Shown: positions 44,376 to 55,348, numbered from the stretch's first letter. The stretch: DNA of 64,000 nt from Simmondsia chinensis (GCA_018398585.1 JAGTTD010000007.1:37104911-37168910), one strand, 5' to 3'. Notes: generated by a model not told the origin, from the letters alone. Program-made: numbers and translations.

Positions 44376-44830
44376 TGTTATAATTTTGGACTTAATCGAT
44401 TGGGTTAGCCTGAGAAGATAATGACGAAAGCCCGATTTTTTATTTTATAATAGGCCTATATGTAATTATGCGTTAAGCCCATTGACACATGGGCTTGGGG
44501 TGGATTAGTGAGAGTCCATTTACAATATATGGGCCTATGATGGGTAGGCCCATGTGTTTGTCTATATAAGGGACCACCCCCCTCCCCACATGGATGATCA
44601 ACTTCATTTTCTCCTTTTAAAAAACCAAGGAAATTGTTAGAGAGTTTTCCATCTTCTCTCTTTTCCGGATTGGTGACTATTGTGGGTGAGTGGAAGTGTG
44701 TCTCAGGTTTAATCGCCGGTAACACTTATTACATCAACAATATGGATGTGAATGGTACTTTCTAATAGACATATACTTTAGTTTAATTTGGTGTTATAAT
44801 CTCTATCATATTTTAAATATTAATCTTACA
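44376..44830 (+). repeat. 3' LTR of copia A
   Basis: 455 bp, full version of the LTR, preceded by the polypurine tract and followed by the TATAC duplication. Confidence 0.92.
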
Positions 44831-45602
44831 TATACATGATAGACATTTTATTGGCTTTGGTTCCAACGCGTCTTGGGTAACCCATGGTAACCCATGTTCA
44901 AATATTCATCACATGGTATATACAAGTGTACAACAGGGCATGCTTTGTTATTAGATACCCTTTTTTTTTTAATTTTATAAAATAGCCTCATGAACTTCAT
45001 TATTATACGCAATACACCCTTTGAACTTTGCAATTAAACATAATGCATCCCTTGCGCTCCTTTTGATTTCAAAAAATAGCCCTTGAACATTGTTTTTACG
45101 TACAATTCACCCCTCAAACTTTGTTTCTAAATACAATTCACCCCTCAAACATTACTAACTACATGAATTTAATATGTAATACTTAATTTGAGTAATATAA
45201 TAAAGTTTGAGGTTGGTTTTTTTTTTTTTTTTAATGATACAGTATAAATAAGTTAATCACGTTAGAAAAGGTGGGTTATATTTAAGTTCAACGCTAAATT
45301 TGATGTATTTAGATTATTTAGGATTAATAACTTAATTTAATAGGTTATTTTTCAGATTAAATGTGTATGGGGTGAGTTGTCTACAATATCAAACTTTCAG
45401 ATGTTATTTTTTAAGTTAGATAATGATTAGTTAATCATAATTAATTAACTTAAGCGCTAAATTATGTTATTAATTTAAAAGTCTGATATTAGAAAAAATT
45501 CAACTCATACATTGAATTCAGAAAAGCAACCCCTAAAATTATATTACTATGCTGCAATCATCACAAAATATTAAATTTAGAGCTAAAATTAAACATTATC
45601 TA

Positions 45603-45644
45603 GGAATATATCCAATGCCTCAAGGGCTCCCACCTACGCAAGGT

Positions 45645-45685
<41 letters not shown>

Positions 45686-45864
45686 TTGTACGCAGCCTTC
45701 CCCTTTGAGGGTGTTAACCTGAAGAAAGGCTATTTTCAAGTGCCCCCAACCTGAGGGTGAGGACTTTTCAGGAGGTCACCCATCCTGGTACTACTCTAGC
45801 CCAAGTACGCTTAACTTCGTAGTTCTAATGGGATCCGGTGACAGTGTGTTGGTGCCCTCTTTGG
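45603..45864 (-). mobile_element. 5S rRNA-derived SINE, copy 6 (short subfamily, poly-G expanded)
   Basis: On the minus strand: ACCAAAGAGGGCACCAACAC, GGATCCCATTAGAACTACGA, IE and box C, then the 3' domain. The C-run of the 3' domain has grown into 39 G on the plus strand. Flanks TAAAATTAAACATTATCTA (45584-45602) and TAAAATTGAACATTATCTA (45865-45883) are a 19-bp duplication with one difference. Confidence 0.9.
45646..45684. repeat. Poly-G tract (39 G) within the SINE
   Basis: An uninterrupted G-run at the position where other copies have 6-16 C on the element's sense strand. Confidence 0.9.
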
Positions 45865-46276
45865 TAAAATTGAACATTATCTACTTTTTCTTATCTAATT
45901 CAAAAAAAATCCACAAGACTTTGTTATCAGACTCAAATCAAGTTTTAAGGGGTGAGTTGTATTTAGTAATAGAATTTAGGATGCATTGTGTGTAATAACA
46001 AAGTTTAAGGCAGCTATTTTTTGAAATTAAAAGTGCATAGAGTGTGTTATGCTTAATTACAAAGTTCAAGGAACTATTTTATTGAATTAAAAGTGCACGG
46101 GATGTGTTGTATTTAATTGTAAAGTTTAAAGGATTATTTTATGAAATTGAAAGTATATCAGGTGTTCTGTATTTAATTGTAAAGTTCAAAGAGTGTTTCT
46201 ATATTATGCCGTAAAATTTAAGTAAGTTTAGTGGGAAATAGGTTTGACCTGGGTTGGGTATAATGTGCCTCATGGG

Positions 46277-46652
46277 TTTTTTTTTTGATAATTGAGAATT
46301 TATAAATATGAAGATCGATCAAGAGATCACAATATAAAATCACAGCAAGCAAGGGCAAACCGACAAAAAGACCTCCCATAAAAACCTCAAACCCCAACAA
46401 TACCAAGAGAAAAGAAGACACCACAAACACAAAACAAGCAAAACCAAGCTCAGGAAACAACAAGAGCGACGGCCCAGAGCCCAAGCAACCAACAAAAGAT
46501 CTAGACAAACACAAACGGGCACAAGGAGGCAAGGAGGAGAGAGCCAAGACAAACACCCAGCACAAACAGCCAACGGGAACGAACCACCGCAAAACGAAAA
46601 GCAAACAGCCATTGACCAGCCACAAGAACAAGCCACACGCCTACGCACAAGA
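46277..46652 (-). mobile_element. 5'-truncated LINE 3' end
   Basis: On the minus strand it ends ATTCTCAATTATC plus an A-run, typical of plant L1-type LINE 3' ends. CATGGGT occurs at both edges (about 46270-46276 and 46653-46659). It lies inside a GGGTTGGGT-rich sequence (46243-46760) that resembles the hAT-like left end at 38024. Open frames on the minus strand are spurious Cys/Leu-rich translations. Confidence 0.5.
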
Positions 46653-46799
46653 TCCATGGGTAAGCATATACATACCCATTTAGACCCAAATACTTTATGG
46701 AAACAATTCAACCCAACCCAAATTTTATGGGTTGGGTGGGCCTTGGTAAACCCATGATCATCGGTGAAAACTTACCAACCTCTCTGATTACGGGCCTAT

Positions 46800-47000
46800 T
46801 TAGAATTACTGTGAAAAAAATTGCTTATTTTAAAAGTACTTTTTATAAAAGCACTTCTTTAAAAAGTGTTTTTTTGAAGAAGAAGTTTGTGTTTAGTTCA
46901 ACCAGCCAGAAACACTTATTTTATTAGTGTTAGCGTTTGGCCAGTATTTAAAAAAATTACTTTTTTCTATCAAATTACTAAAAAGGACATATGCAGAAAG
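46800..47000. repeat. AGCACTTTT-type interspersed repeat
   Basis: GCACTTCTTTAAAAAGTGTT and neighbours form short palindromes also found at 41-230, 3430-3640, 5020-5250 and 47890-48120. Confidence 0.4.
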
Positions 47001-47270
47001 CTTTTATAGTTAATAGTATTTGGATGTAGAATTAATTATATATATTTTTTACTATATAATAATCATTTTATGTTTTAAACTTTTATAAAATAACAATGAA
47101 TTGTAAAGAAAAAATAATAATTTTTTTATTTTATTCATAATTCAGTGTTATTTTTTAAAAACTTAAAAACCTAAAATGACTATTGTTAATATTGTTCTTA
47201 TTGTTGTTGTTATTATTGTTATTATTATTATTAACTAAAATAAATACAATACATACAATACATATATATT

Positions 47271-47517
47271 ACCAAAGAGGGTACCAATATGCTGTCATCG
47301 GATCTCATGAGAACTTTGAAGTTAAATGTGATTGGGCGAGAGTAGTACCGGGATGGGTGACCTCCTGGAAAGTCCTCACCCTTATGTTGGGGGTACTCGG
47401 AAACAACCTCTCTTCAGGGGTAATACCCTAAAGGGGGAAGGTTGCATACATCCGTCCCCCCCAGACCCTGCTTAGGCGAGAGCCCTTGGGACATTGGGTA
47501 TGTTGCTTTATATATAT
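47271..47517 (+). mobile_element. 5S rRNA-derived SINE, copy 7 (short subfamily)
   Basis: ACCAAAGAGGGTACCAATAT, GGATCTCATGAGAACTTTGA, AGTTAAATGTGATTGGGCGA, then IE (GGGATGGGTGACC), box C and the 3' domain. Flanks are TA-rich, so the duplication cannot be resolved. Confidence 0.82.
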
Positions 47518-47531
47518 ATATATATATATAT

Positions 47532-47814
47532 GGTGACGTTCTTATGAAATGGTGTGAGTGTGAGAGGGGTGAATCCTAGCCCTACATTGTAATGAACGGT
47601 CAAGATTTGTTGGACATTAAACAAAATATAATTTACGGTCAAGATTTAATGAGCATTGAAAAAACAAATAATTTTCCTCCCTTACCCCTTATTTCTTCCT
47701 GCTCCATGAAGAGGTATGAACCGTAAATTTTTTTTTTTTTCCAACAAATCTTGGCCGTTCATTACAATGGAGGGCTAGGATTCGCCACTCTCACCCTCTC
47801 ATAAGAATATCACC
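47532..47814. mobile_element. Palindromic MITE in a TA-repeat target
   Basis: Long inverted arms of about 80 bp: GGTGACGTTCTTATGAAATG and CCTAGCCCTACATTGTAATG on the left are mirrored on the right (CATTACAATGGAGGGCTAGG, CTCATAAGAATATCACC). (TA)n runs flank both sides, consistent with TA target duplication. Confidence 0.7.
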
Positions 47815-47846
<32 letters not shown>

Positions 47847-48189
47847 AATGTAATATAAGTAATATAACAAACTCGTATATTTCAAACTTAGCGTAGGGGT
47901 ATTGTTATCCTGAAAAATAAGTTTTGATTCTGCTTCTGCTTCTGCTTATAATCAGAAGCACCAAATTTCTGCTTCTGCTTATAAGCAGAAAAATAGCTTT
48001 TGCTTTTAATAGAAAGCGCTTTTTGATGTCTGCCAAATATTCTCCAAATTTTAGAAAAGTGCTTTTTCTAGAAAAAAAAGTATTTATTTCCTTAGAATAA
48101 GCAATCTTAAACAGACCCTACATCCGAAGTTTGAAACTTACCACCCTTTATCCAAATTGTTGTCCTTGTAATTTAGGGAATTATAACTG

Positions 48190-48786
48190 TTAGTGTTGTC
48201 GGAAAAATTCACAATCAAAGCACAACGGAAGCGAAAAATAATAAAAGCAGCAAAAATTAACGCACGATATTCTAACGTGAAATCCCTCTCTCAACTAGAG
48301 GAAAAAACTACGGGACCCAACAGGTGCCTCAATCTACTATGAAATTAAGAATTACATTATCTAATTACAACCCCAACCCTATACAAACTCAACAGCATCA
48401 ATTATTAATATCAGTGTGACTATTGTACAGTAAAGCTCCAATCCTCTTCAATGTAGCCTCTGCATGGCGAGCCACCTACCCTCTCAAAACGTAGCTTTAG
48501 AAAGAGCAAATTACAAAAACTCTCCCATCTCTCAATCAAACATCTCTCCACCCTACCCGGCACCCCTTTTCAAAACCCTTGAACTCTCACATCTTTTCTC
48601 TATTTTTCTTTACTTAAAATAATAACTCTCAACCTCTATTTATAATTGAATCACCCGTCCTAACAGTTAGAGATATGAAACAAAAAAATCAATGGTTTGA
48701 TTCACTATGTCTACGTTTACAAAGTTGATGAAAATTTTCACTATCTCTTTGAAAAGTGTATATGAGAATTTTTTTCTTCTTCACAT
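48190..48786 (-). repeat. LTR-like segment resembling minus-strand copia LTRs
   Basis: TGTCGGAAAAATTCACAATC and CGTGAAATCCCTCTCTCAAC plus GAGGAAAAAACTACGGG follow the same layout as the copia B LTR (CGTGGAAACTCCTCTAC, GAGGGGAGAAAACCATGGG). No internal region attached; ends unresolved. Confidence 0.4.
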
Positions 48787-48907
48787 TTTTTTTTTTTTTT
48801 CATCATGGTAAAACCAGGGGTGGGGGGTGCTCTAGTGGGGGCTCGAACCCCGGCGCTCTCACATAGGCGACCGGGAACCACACCACTAGGCTACGAGCTA
48901 CTTGCTC
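48787..48907 (-). mobile_element. tRNA-derived SINE with perfect 16-bp duplication
   Basis: On the minus strand the A box TAGCCTAGTGGTGTGG and a perfect B box GGGTTCGAGCCCC, poly-A tail at the left edge. The exact repeat TTTTTCTTCTTCACAT flanks it at 48771-48786 and 48908-48923. Confidence 0.88.
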
Positions 48908-49100
48908 TTTTTCTTCTTCACATGGCACCTTGAATAGGCATACAAACCTCTAGTTCGATTGAAAACACCATCGTAAACTGAGTTGGGCCAGACCCAAATG
49001 AATACCAATTCCTAAGGGCCGCTTGATGAACATAATAAATTACAGATTAAAACCAAACTCGACACAGAAAGCCCATTAGTAATTCTCTTACCAATATGTA

Positions 49101-49304
49101 AGAAGTAACATTCCCAATGTCCTGAGGGTTCCTGCCTAAGCAGAGTTTTGAGGGGATGGATGTACGCAGCCTTCCCCTTTCAGGACACACTAAAGGGAGA
49201 CTGTTTCCGAGAACTCCCAACCTAAAGGATGCAACACGAGGACTTCTCAAGAGGTCACCATTTTTGATATTACTCTCGCCCAAGCACGCTTAACTTCAAA
49301 GTTG
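49101..49304 (-). mobile_element. 5S rRNA-derived SINE, copy 8 (long subfamily, 5'-truncated head)
   Basis: On the minus strand it starts inside the 5S head (AACTTTGAAGTTAAGCGTGC), keeps the 5S 3' end (CTCGTGTTGCATCC) and the SINE 3' domain. The exact 14-bp repeat CTTACCAATATGTA flanks it at 49087-49100 and 49305-49318. Confidence 0.9.
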
Positions 49305-49318
49305 CTTACCAATATGTA

Positions 49319-49975
49319 TATAAAAGAAAAAGTTGCAAATGAAGGTCACTCTCCTGTTTCAGTACTTTGAATAAGAGCGCTGTAGTTTCATTTTCAAAAT
49401 GGGGTCAAAATCAAGTATGAATTTTGCTATTTTTGTCACTTTTCTTCATCTCCTTTTCTTCTTGTCATTTTTAAATAATAATAAATATAAATTATATTTG
49501 AAGATAAAAAAAAAAAAAAAAAAAAAAAGCTGGCAAAGAGGAAAATCCAAGAGGGAGGCCGGTTTGAATTCTGAGCATTGGCGGTGCAACCATGCTTTGG
49601 CTATATCTAATCAAATAAATAAAACCCGAACAAAATTCACGATACAAAGCAGGCACACCCGTAAGAGCGAGATCTGAGTCTACACGTAGAAAAGTGTGCA
49701 GTAGAGAAAACTACTACAACAGTATCTCAAAAGACAACAAAACAAAGTGAAGATCAGAAGACATTAGAAGATTTCACCAGCACTAGGATGGGACAAGATG
49801 AAGTAAGGGGAAGCAAACCGAAACTCTGAACCCCAGACCATATAATAAATTTTGGGATATCCGAAACACGGGCTTTTCGAGACTCAACAATGACTTACAA
49901 GCTAGGTGTAGTAGGCGTGTTGTTATAATTGTTCTCCATTTTTTCGGCCTGATTTAATATATTTGGAGTGTGCCC
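49319..49975. other. Unassigned stretch, no gene
   Basis: Contains an A-run (about 49506-49528). The short open frame at 49399-49677 is low complexity. Nothing recognised. Confidence 0.4.
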
Positions 49976-49993
49976 GTAAATTTGTACCATATT

Positions 49994-50254
49994 AACAACA
50001 AACAACAACAATAGTAGACCTAGTGCGTCAAGGGCTCCCACAAGCGGGGTCTGAGAGGGGTGGATGTACGGAACCTTACCCCTTCAGGGTGTAACCCTGT
50101 TGAGAGGATGTTTACAAGGACCCCCAACCTTATAGGGTTGGTAATACGAGGACTTCCCAGGAGGTCATCCATCCCGGTACTACTCTCTCCCAAGCACGCT
50201 TAACTTCGAAATTCTAATGGGATCCGGTGTCCTAGTGCTTGGTAAATGAACCCT
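49994..50254 (-). mobile_element. 5S rRNA-derived SINE, copy 9 (long subfamily)
   Basis: On the minus strand CACCGGATCCCATTAGAATT, GTTAAGCGTGCTTGGGAGAG, IE (CCGGGATGGATGACC), then the long joint and the 3' domain with a (TTG)n tail. Flanks GTAAATTTGTACCATATT (49976-49993) and GTAAATTGTACCATATT (50255-50271) match except for one base. Confidence 0.9.
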
Positions 50255-50279
50255 GTAAATTGTACCATATTGATGAGTC

Positions 50280-51889
50280 TAAAAGGAATTTGATTAGTAT
50301 CATATATCAATCTAACGATATTGACATATGTGATTCAATGTTTAGCATAAAAAATATTTGTCGATGTTATTCACACATTCTTAATAGTATCGTATATGAA
50401 CTAATACTATAGAGTTACTAGTATCAGTTATAAAACTTGCCAGTACAGAAGTGTATTCTTATTGAATCTTGCTAAAAGTCTAAAAAGGGCTTCAAAATGA
50501 TAGGCTTAATTGTATTTAATTATAATTATTAGATTTCATAAGAGTCCATTAATTAGGAAAATATTTACACGTAAGATTATCAAGGGAATATAAAAATTAC
50601 TACTCGTATAACTATTCAATTGAATTTATGAAGATATAAGATTTACAAGTGAGTGAATTTCTCCTAAAAAAACCGATGTAATTGCTATAACTGGTTATAT
50701 TACATGATAAATAATGAATTGAAAACGGGATAATATATGATGTGATCACAAACCGTGATTTGATTGTACTATAGTTGACCCTGTGAATGTAAGGTTACTA
50801 GGGGACCATAGAGATGTCAAAGATGTGAAGCTGCAAAAGGCCCATGCTGGGGTTGGTTTATCACCTTATGGGCCAATCCCAATAATCTTTGAGTCAGGTT
50901 GTGTTAAATTTTTCATCGGGCCGTGAGGTCTGACACACGGAGTTGACATACATAAATCCACATATAAGTTCTAGTGAGGTTCCATTCTGAACCAATTGAC
51001 ACTATATGGAGTAACTCATTAAGCTTATTCATTGATCTCTTCTCTTTCACAACTGATTCAACTAGACCTATATGTGGAGTTGTCAACATATAGCATATAC
51101 TGGAAAATGGTGTAGCCACTGATCGGGTCAAACACGGTGTTTTATGATATTAATCTCGAACAATTTGTTATTCCAACTAAACATAATTGAAAGGATAGTG
51201 ATAGCAACTAGGGTAGGACTTCATGGGTGAACTCGCCTATGACTTAGTGAGTAAGAGACTCAGATATGGAAGTCAGCAGTAAAGCGCACCTTTTAGAAGC
51301 TTAGAGGCCAGCCTACTATCAACTTTTGCCTGTTTAAGCATGTTCTCTTATTTCCTCCTAGAAACTAGAATTCTATATAAAGTAAGATTAATTCTATAGT
51401 TGTTCAGGCTTGAGCTGTTGTTATTAGATTAGGGATCGAAATTATAACGTAAATAGCTATGTCCCTTTAGAAATAAACTGACTATATTTCTCTCTTATGT
51501 TTTGTCCAAGCTTTTCAGGTTTATTGCCCTTTATTCATTCTTGCTTTAACAATTTGAATCAAAGGAAGTCTCTGAGAGTCCTTCCTTTCATCCTTTCGTG
51601 TATAGGTATTTGCATCAAACAGTAATGTACTTATTCAATAACCCGAGCGAACGAGAGCCACACACACACAGTAAATGCCATGAACCTAGCACAATTGTGG
51701 GTCAAGGGAACTAGAATTGACATGAAAATTGGTGAATCATATGGTTCTTAAACCAAATCTTCATAGTGTCTATCCAAAGAGGGAATTATTGCTAAGTTTG
51801 AGTAAGCATTTGCATGTTCGATTGACATATGATTCCATGGCTTTACAATTGTAAAAATGTATAGCCAAAAACGGCATCAATCAATACAG
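50280..51889. other. Repeat-like non-coding stretch, possible LTR fragments
   Basis: No gene. A TATA word (TTCTATATAAAGTAAG near 51370) followed by a pyrimidine-rich leader looks LTR-like, but no TG...CA ends with duplication could be set. Confidence 0.35.
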
Positions 51890-52216
51890 AACTTATTATA
51901 TTATGTGTAGAGTCTGGTTGTATCAAACCTTGTTTATAAAGTAGAGGATTGATCCAATCCGATTGAGATCCATGACATACTAATATTTCAGTGTGAAAGG
52001 TTCTATATACACACTAGTATTGTATATGTTGGCTTCAGGGTCGAGAATGGTTGAGAGTTGAGATATCTTATGTAAACTTTCAATAATATAGTAGATTTAT
52101 TGTGCTTCCGCCGAATCACATAATTCTGATTTTTTTGATTTTACTCCCTAATTCTATTTCGGGTGTGATTGCTATTTGATTTAGAGTTTCGGTGTTTGTG
52201 AGTGGCCCTAACATGA
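51890..52216 (+). repeat. LTR-like repeat, homologous to 18500-18825
   Basis: Colinear with 18500-18825 over about 320 bp and ending GTGGCCCTAACA, a plausible LTR 3' end (CA). The 5' end was not fixed. Confidence 0.45.
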
Positions 52217-52623
52217 TTTAGGATGTGAAAAAGCTTAGCCAATGTCACTCCCACATGATGTTATTATTTTTTTGTACCTTAGAGTCGGTGGGTTTTCATG
52301 AGGGAAATGACAAATGGGTTTAGAAAAGTTATAGGAAAAAAAATATGGGTTTCGAAGAAAAAAATAATTTTGTGTAGGTCGAGACGCGTATATAAGAGAA
52401 TCAGTGGATTTTCACGAGGGAAGGTTACATGGGTTTAAAAGAGATTATGAAAAAAAAAGGCGAGTTTAAGGCTTTGTTTGATCTGAGGAATTTTCACGGG
52501 CAAATTTTTCTTACTAAATTATTATTGATAAGTACTTTTGTTAAAAAGTTTTGCTTTTTTAATTTCAACAAAATTGTTACATTATCAATGCTTATATGAA
52601 ATTCAATCGAAGAGGATATCAAC

Positions 52624-53542
52624 TAGGGGTGCACATGGTCCGGTTTGGCGGTTTATGGTTATCAAACCGGACCAAACCGTAAAATTACGGTTTGACATTT
52701 TTTTTAAGCCAAAACCAAACCGTTTTATTTCACAAATCAAACCGGACCAAACCGTAATTATGATCCAGTCCGGTCCTGTTTATGGTTTTAACCATTATAG
52801 TAGAAAAATTGTTACACTAATATAAACATAATTTGATCAATATTAAAATTATCATTAACTACAAGAACATAAAAAATACGGAAAACTTTATTTCTTTTCC
52901 TAATTAATAGAACATAAACAAAAACTACGAACAATACATAAAATTAGTTTGTTAAATTCAGTAGTAACGTTTTTTGAAAAATTCAATAGTAACATTAGGT
53001 CTGTTAAAATTTTTGTTAAGTTGTTAATGAAATATTTAGTGGTTTAGTCACAGATTGGATTAAATTGAATTAACGAGTGGATATTATTTGCATCTAATAT
53101 GATTCTGTCGTTAAAACTTATATCATTACCTTAAGCTAAATTTGACCAGATGACTAAATTGAAATAATATAAATTATAAAGGGACTAAATTGACATAATT
53201 AGAAGTATAAAGCTTAAGTTGACACAATCAGAAAAGTATAAAGACATTTGGTGTAAATAACCTAATATTATTTTTTTTGGGTTATCAAGTAAATTTTGCC
53301 ACTAACATAACATTTTATGATTTGGATGATATAAATAATTATTGGATTCTTTAGTTTATGGTTTATGGTTTATGGTTTAAGTTTGGTTTTAAACCAAACC
53401 TAAACAGTAAATCCTAATAACCAAAGTTTTATAAATCAAACCATAATTTTTCAATCCATAAACCAAATTAACCAAACCAAAACGCAATGTACGGCTTGGT
53501 CTGGTCTAAATTACGGTTTAAACTGTACTGTGCACACCCCTA
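52624..53542. mobile_element. hAT-like element with AACCGGACCAAACCG words
   Basis: Ends TAGGGGTGCACATGG and CTGTGCACACCCCTA are inverted. The exact 8-bp duplication ATATCAAC is at 52616-52623 and 53543-53550. No transposase. A piece of the F1 MITE (52995-53270) is inside. Confidence 0.82.
52995..53270. repeat. F1 MITE part nested in the hAT-like element
   Basis: Contains the F1 core (GGATTAAATTGAATTAACGA) and right arm (AAAGACATTTGGTGTAAATA). The left arm is missing. Confidence 0.5.
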
Positions 53543-53550
53543 ATATCAAC

Positions 53551-53755
53551 ACACAAGTACCGGATCCCATTAGAACTTCGAAGTTAAGCATGCTTGGGCG
53601 AGAGTAGTACCAAGACGGGTGAAGTCCTGGGAAGTTCTCATGTTGCATCTCTCAAGTTGGGGGTTTTCAAACCCTGAAAGGAGAAAGTTGCGTACACCCA
53701 CTCCCTCAAACTCTGCTCAGATAGAAGCCCTTAGGACATTAAAAGTATTGCTTTT
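53551..53755 (+). mobile_element. 5S rRNA-derived SINE, copy 10 (long subfamily)
   Basis: GTACCGGATCCCATTAGAAC, GAAGTTAAGCATGCTTGGGC, IE, box C with CATGTTGCATCTC, then a diverged 3' domain. It abuts the 3' duplication of the hAT-like element exactly. Confidence 0.82.
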
Positions 53756-53885
53756 ATATACGTAGGAGCCAAGAATATTAAAATGATAACATAAAGGACA
53801 ACAAGGATATAGGAAAGTCCTACAAAATCTAAGCACAAAGTTTTGGAATCATTATCATCATGAACCTTGATTTGAAAATAGACAT

Positions 53886-53956
53886 TCATCATCATTAATA
53901 ATAATAATACTAACAATAATAACAACAACAATAATAATAATATAATAATAATAATA
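53886..53956. repeat. (AAT)n microsatellite
   Basis: Imperfect AAT/AAC trinucleotide run immediately before the next SINE. Confidence 0.8.
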
Positions 53957-54140
53957 TCAGGATGGGCGACCTCCTGGGAAGTCCTCACCCTCAGGTTGGG
54001 GGCACTGGGAAACAGCCTCTCTTTAGGTTAACACATTGAAGGGGGAAGGCTGCGTACACACCCCCCCCCCCCCCCCCGACCCTGGGTAGGTGGGAGCCCT
54101 TGAGGTAGTGGGTATGTTCCTTTTATTATTATTATTATTA
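53957..54140 (+). mobile_element. 5S rRNA-derived SINE, copy 11 (short subfamily, head truncated)
   Basis: Starts within the 5S IE (AGGATGGGCGACCTCCTGGG), then CCTCACCCTCAGGTTGGGGG, the 3' domain with a C-run of about 17, and an (ATT)n tail. Box A is missing, so this copy is probably silent. Confidence 0.82.
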
Positions 54141-55348
54141 TGCAAAGCATGCTCATTAAAATGGCCTTTTATGTGTTTGTCAATGTTAAGCATGCCTTTA
54201 TGTTTCTGCTTTTGACCTTTGTTTTCTTATTCTACTTTTTTCCACTCTATTTTCTCTCTCTTTTTTTACTATGCCCACGAGATCCTGTAAACGGGGTTGC
54301 TAAGCATTGCCGCTCATAAAGTGGTTTGAGCACTGTGAGTGCTTTCGTCATGTGAAGGTTATACCTCGCTTATTGGAGACATTCAATAGCGCTTTCCGTA
54401 GGTCAGATGAGGATAATGGCCTTCTTTGTGCAGTTAACGTGCACTGTTTGCTCTCGATCTCAACACTGTATTTACGGAGTGTCCTATTTTCTCTCTCGGT
54501 TTGGCCTACCCTAATGTGCTTTTTTTGATATCAAAATATGCTTCTAATTATAAAAAAAATTGCACTATTTGTTTATTGTCGTAACATTTTTTGTTCGATG
54601 TTTGTAAAGATAATTGTAATATTAATAGAAACTGCTATGGTAATTGTTTACCCAAAAAAGTGACTGATTGAGGACGACATTATTTTATTGAATGAGGCAC
54701 GTGTCTGGCATGTGATTAAAAGCAATTCAAGAAAACCAAACACTCAAAATAGTTACCGGGGGGATTACTATAACGAGATACTCGAGCTTGCAATGATGCA
54801 AAGATTGGCACCACATCTCGAGGTCGTTATATGGGACGCTAAAAGAAATAAATGACAAGGACATTTACGAAGGAGTTGGATATGTGGAGAGGACAATTTT
54901 GGACCTTAACATCATGTCTTTTTTTGAAGGAATTCTAACAGATCATGAAGGGCTTGAGGATCAGAGACATGCTTGCATAACAACGTGAATTAAGGAGCAT
55001 TGGTTGGATCCACGTAAAATTGCATACCAAATTCAGATTCATTAAAAACACCAAACAAGTGATTAGTTAGAATCAATCGTATGTTTTTCAGCTGTGATTT
55101 ACCCCAAATCAAGGAAAATCCTTAGACGAGTTTCTTTCCTTAATTTCATGGCGACTATGCAAACAATAACGAATCTAACAAAATAGTAATATCAAGGGTA
55201 ATGTTATTGCTAGAGAAATTTATTATTATCAGAGTAAGATTATAGTTTTCAAAGTAATTTTATTGCTCTAATCATTTATAAGTCACATTATTAACTTATT
55301 TCTTGACAATAACAACCCTCAATATCAATTATGGTATATCATTTTTTA
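54141..55348. other. Unassigned stretch, no gene recognised
   Basis: Two short open frames (54307-54528 and 54664-54852) show no recognised domain. No repeat ends seen. Confidence 0.35.

Larger units (their letters stand above)
38110..44830 (+). mobile_element. Full-length Ty1/copia retrotransposon A
   Basis: Two LTRs (38110-38516 and 44376-44830), a tRNA-iMet primer site TGGTATCAGAGC at 38519-38530, a polypurine tract AAGTGGGAGAA at 44365-44375, and the exact 5-bp duplication TATAC at 38105-38109 and 44831-44835. The domain order is gag, protease, integrase, RT, RNase H, as in Ty1/copia. About seven substitutions separate the LTRs, so insertion was recent. Gag-pol is dead (separate entries). 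Confidence 0.95.
44955..46215. mobile_element. Palindromic element, family F3, with nested 5S-derived SINE
   Basis: The left arm (44960-45200) reads AAAATAGCCTCATGAACTTC-like units; the right arm (45940-46215) has the inverse units GAAATTAAAAGTGCATAGAG and TTTAATTGTAAAGTT. The core is AT-rich and interrupted by the SINE at 45603. Confidence 0.5.

Noticed and set aside
46218..46711. Cys/Leu/Val-rich minus-strand frames that look like membrane or secreted proteins
   Set aside because: The sequence ends in a LINE-like 3' tail with an A-run and is flanked by a short repeat, so it is LINE 3' non-coding sequence.
54664..54852. 63-codon open frame between SINE and MITE
   Set aside because: Short, no recognised motif and no splice or start context; chance opening in AT-rich DNA cannot be excluded.
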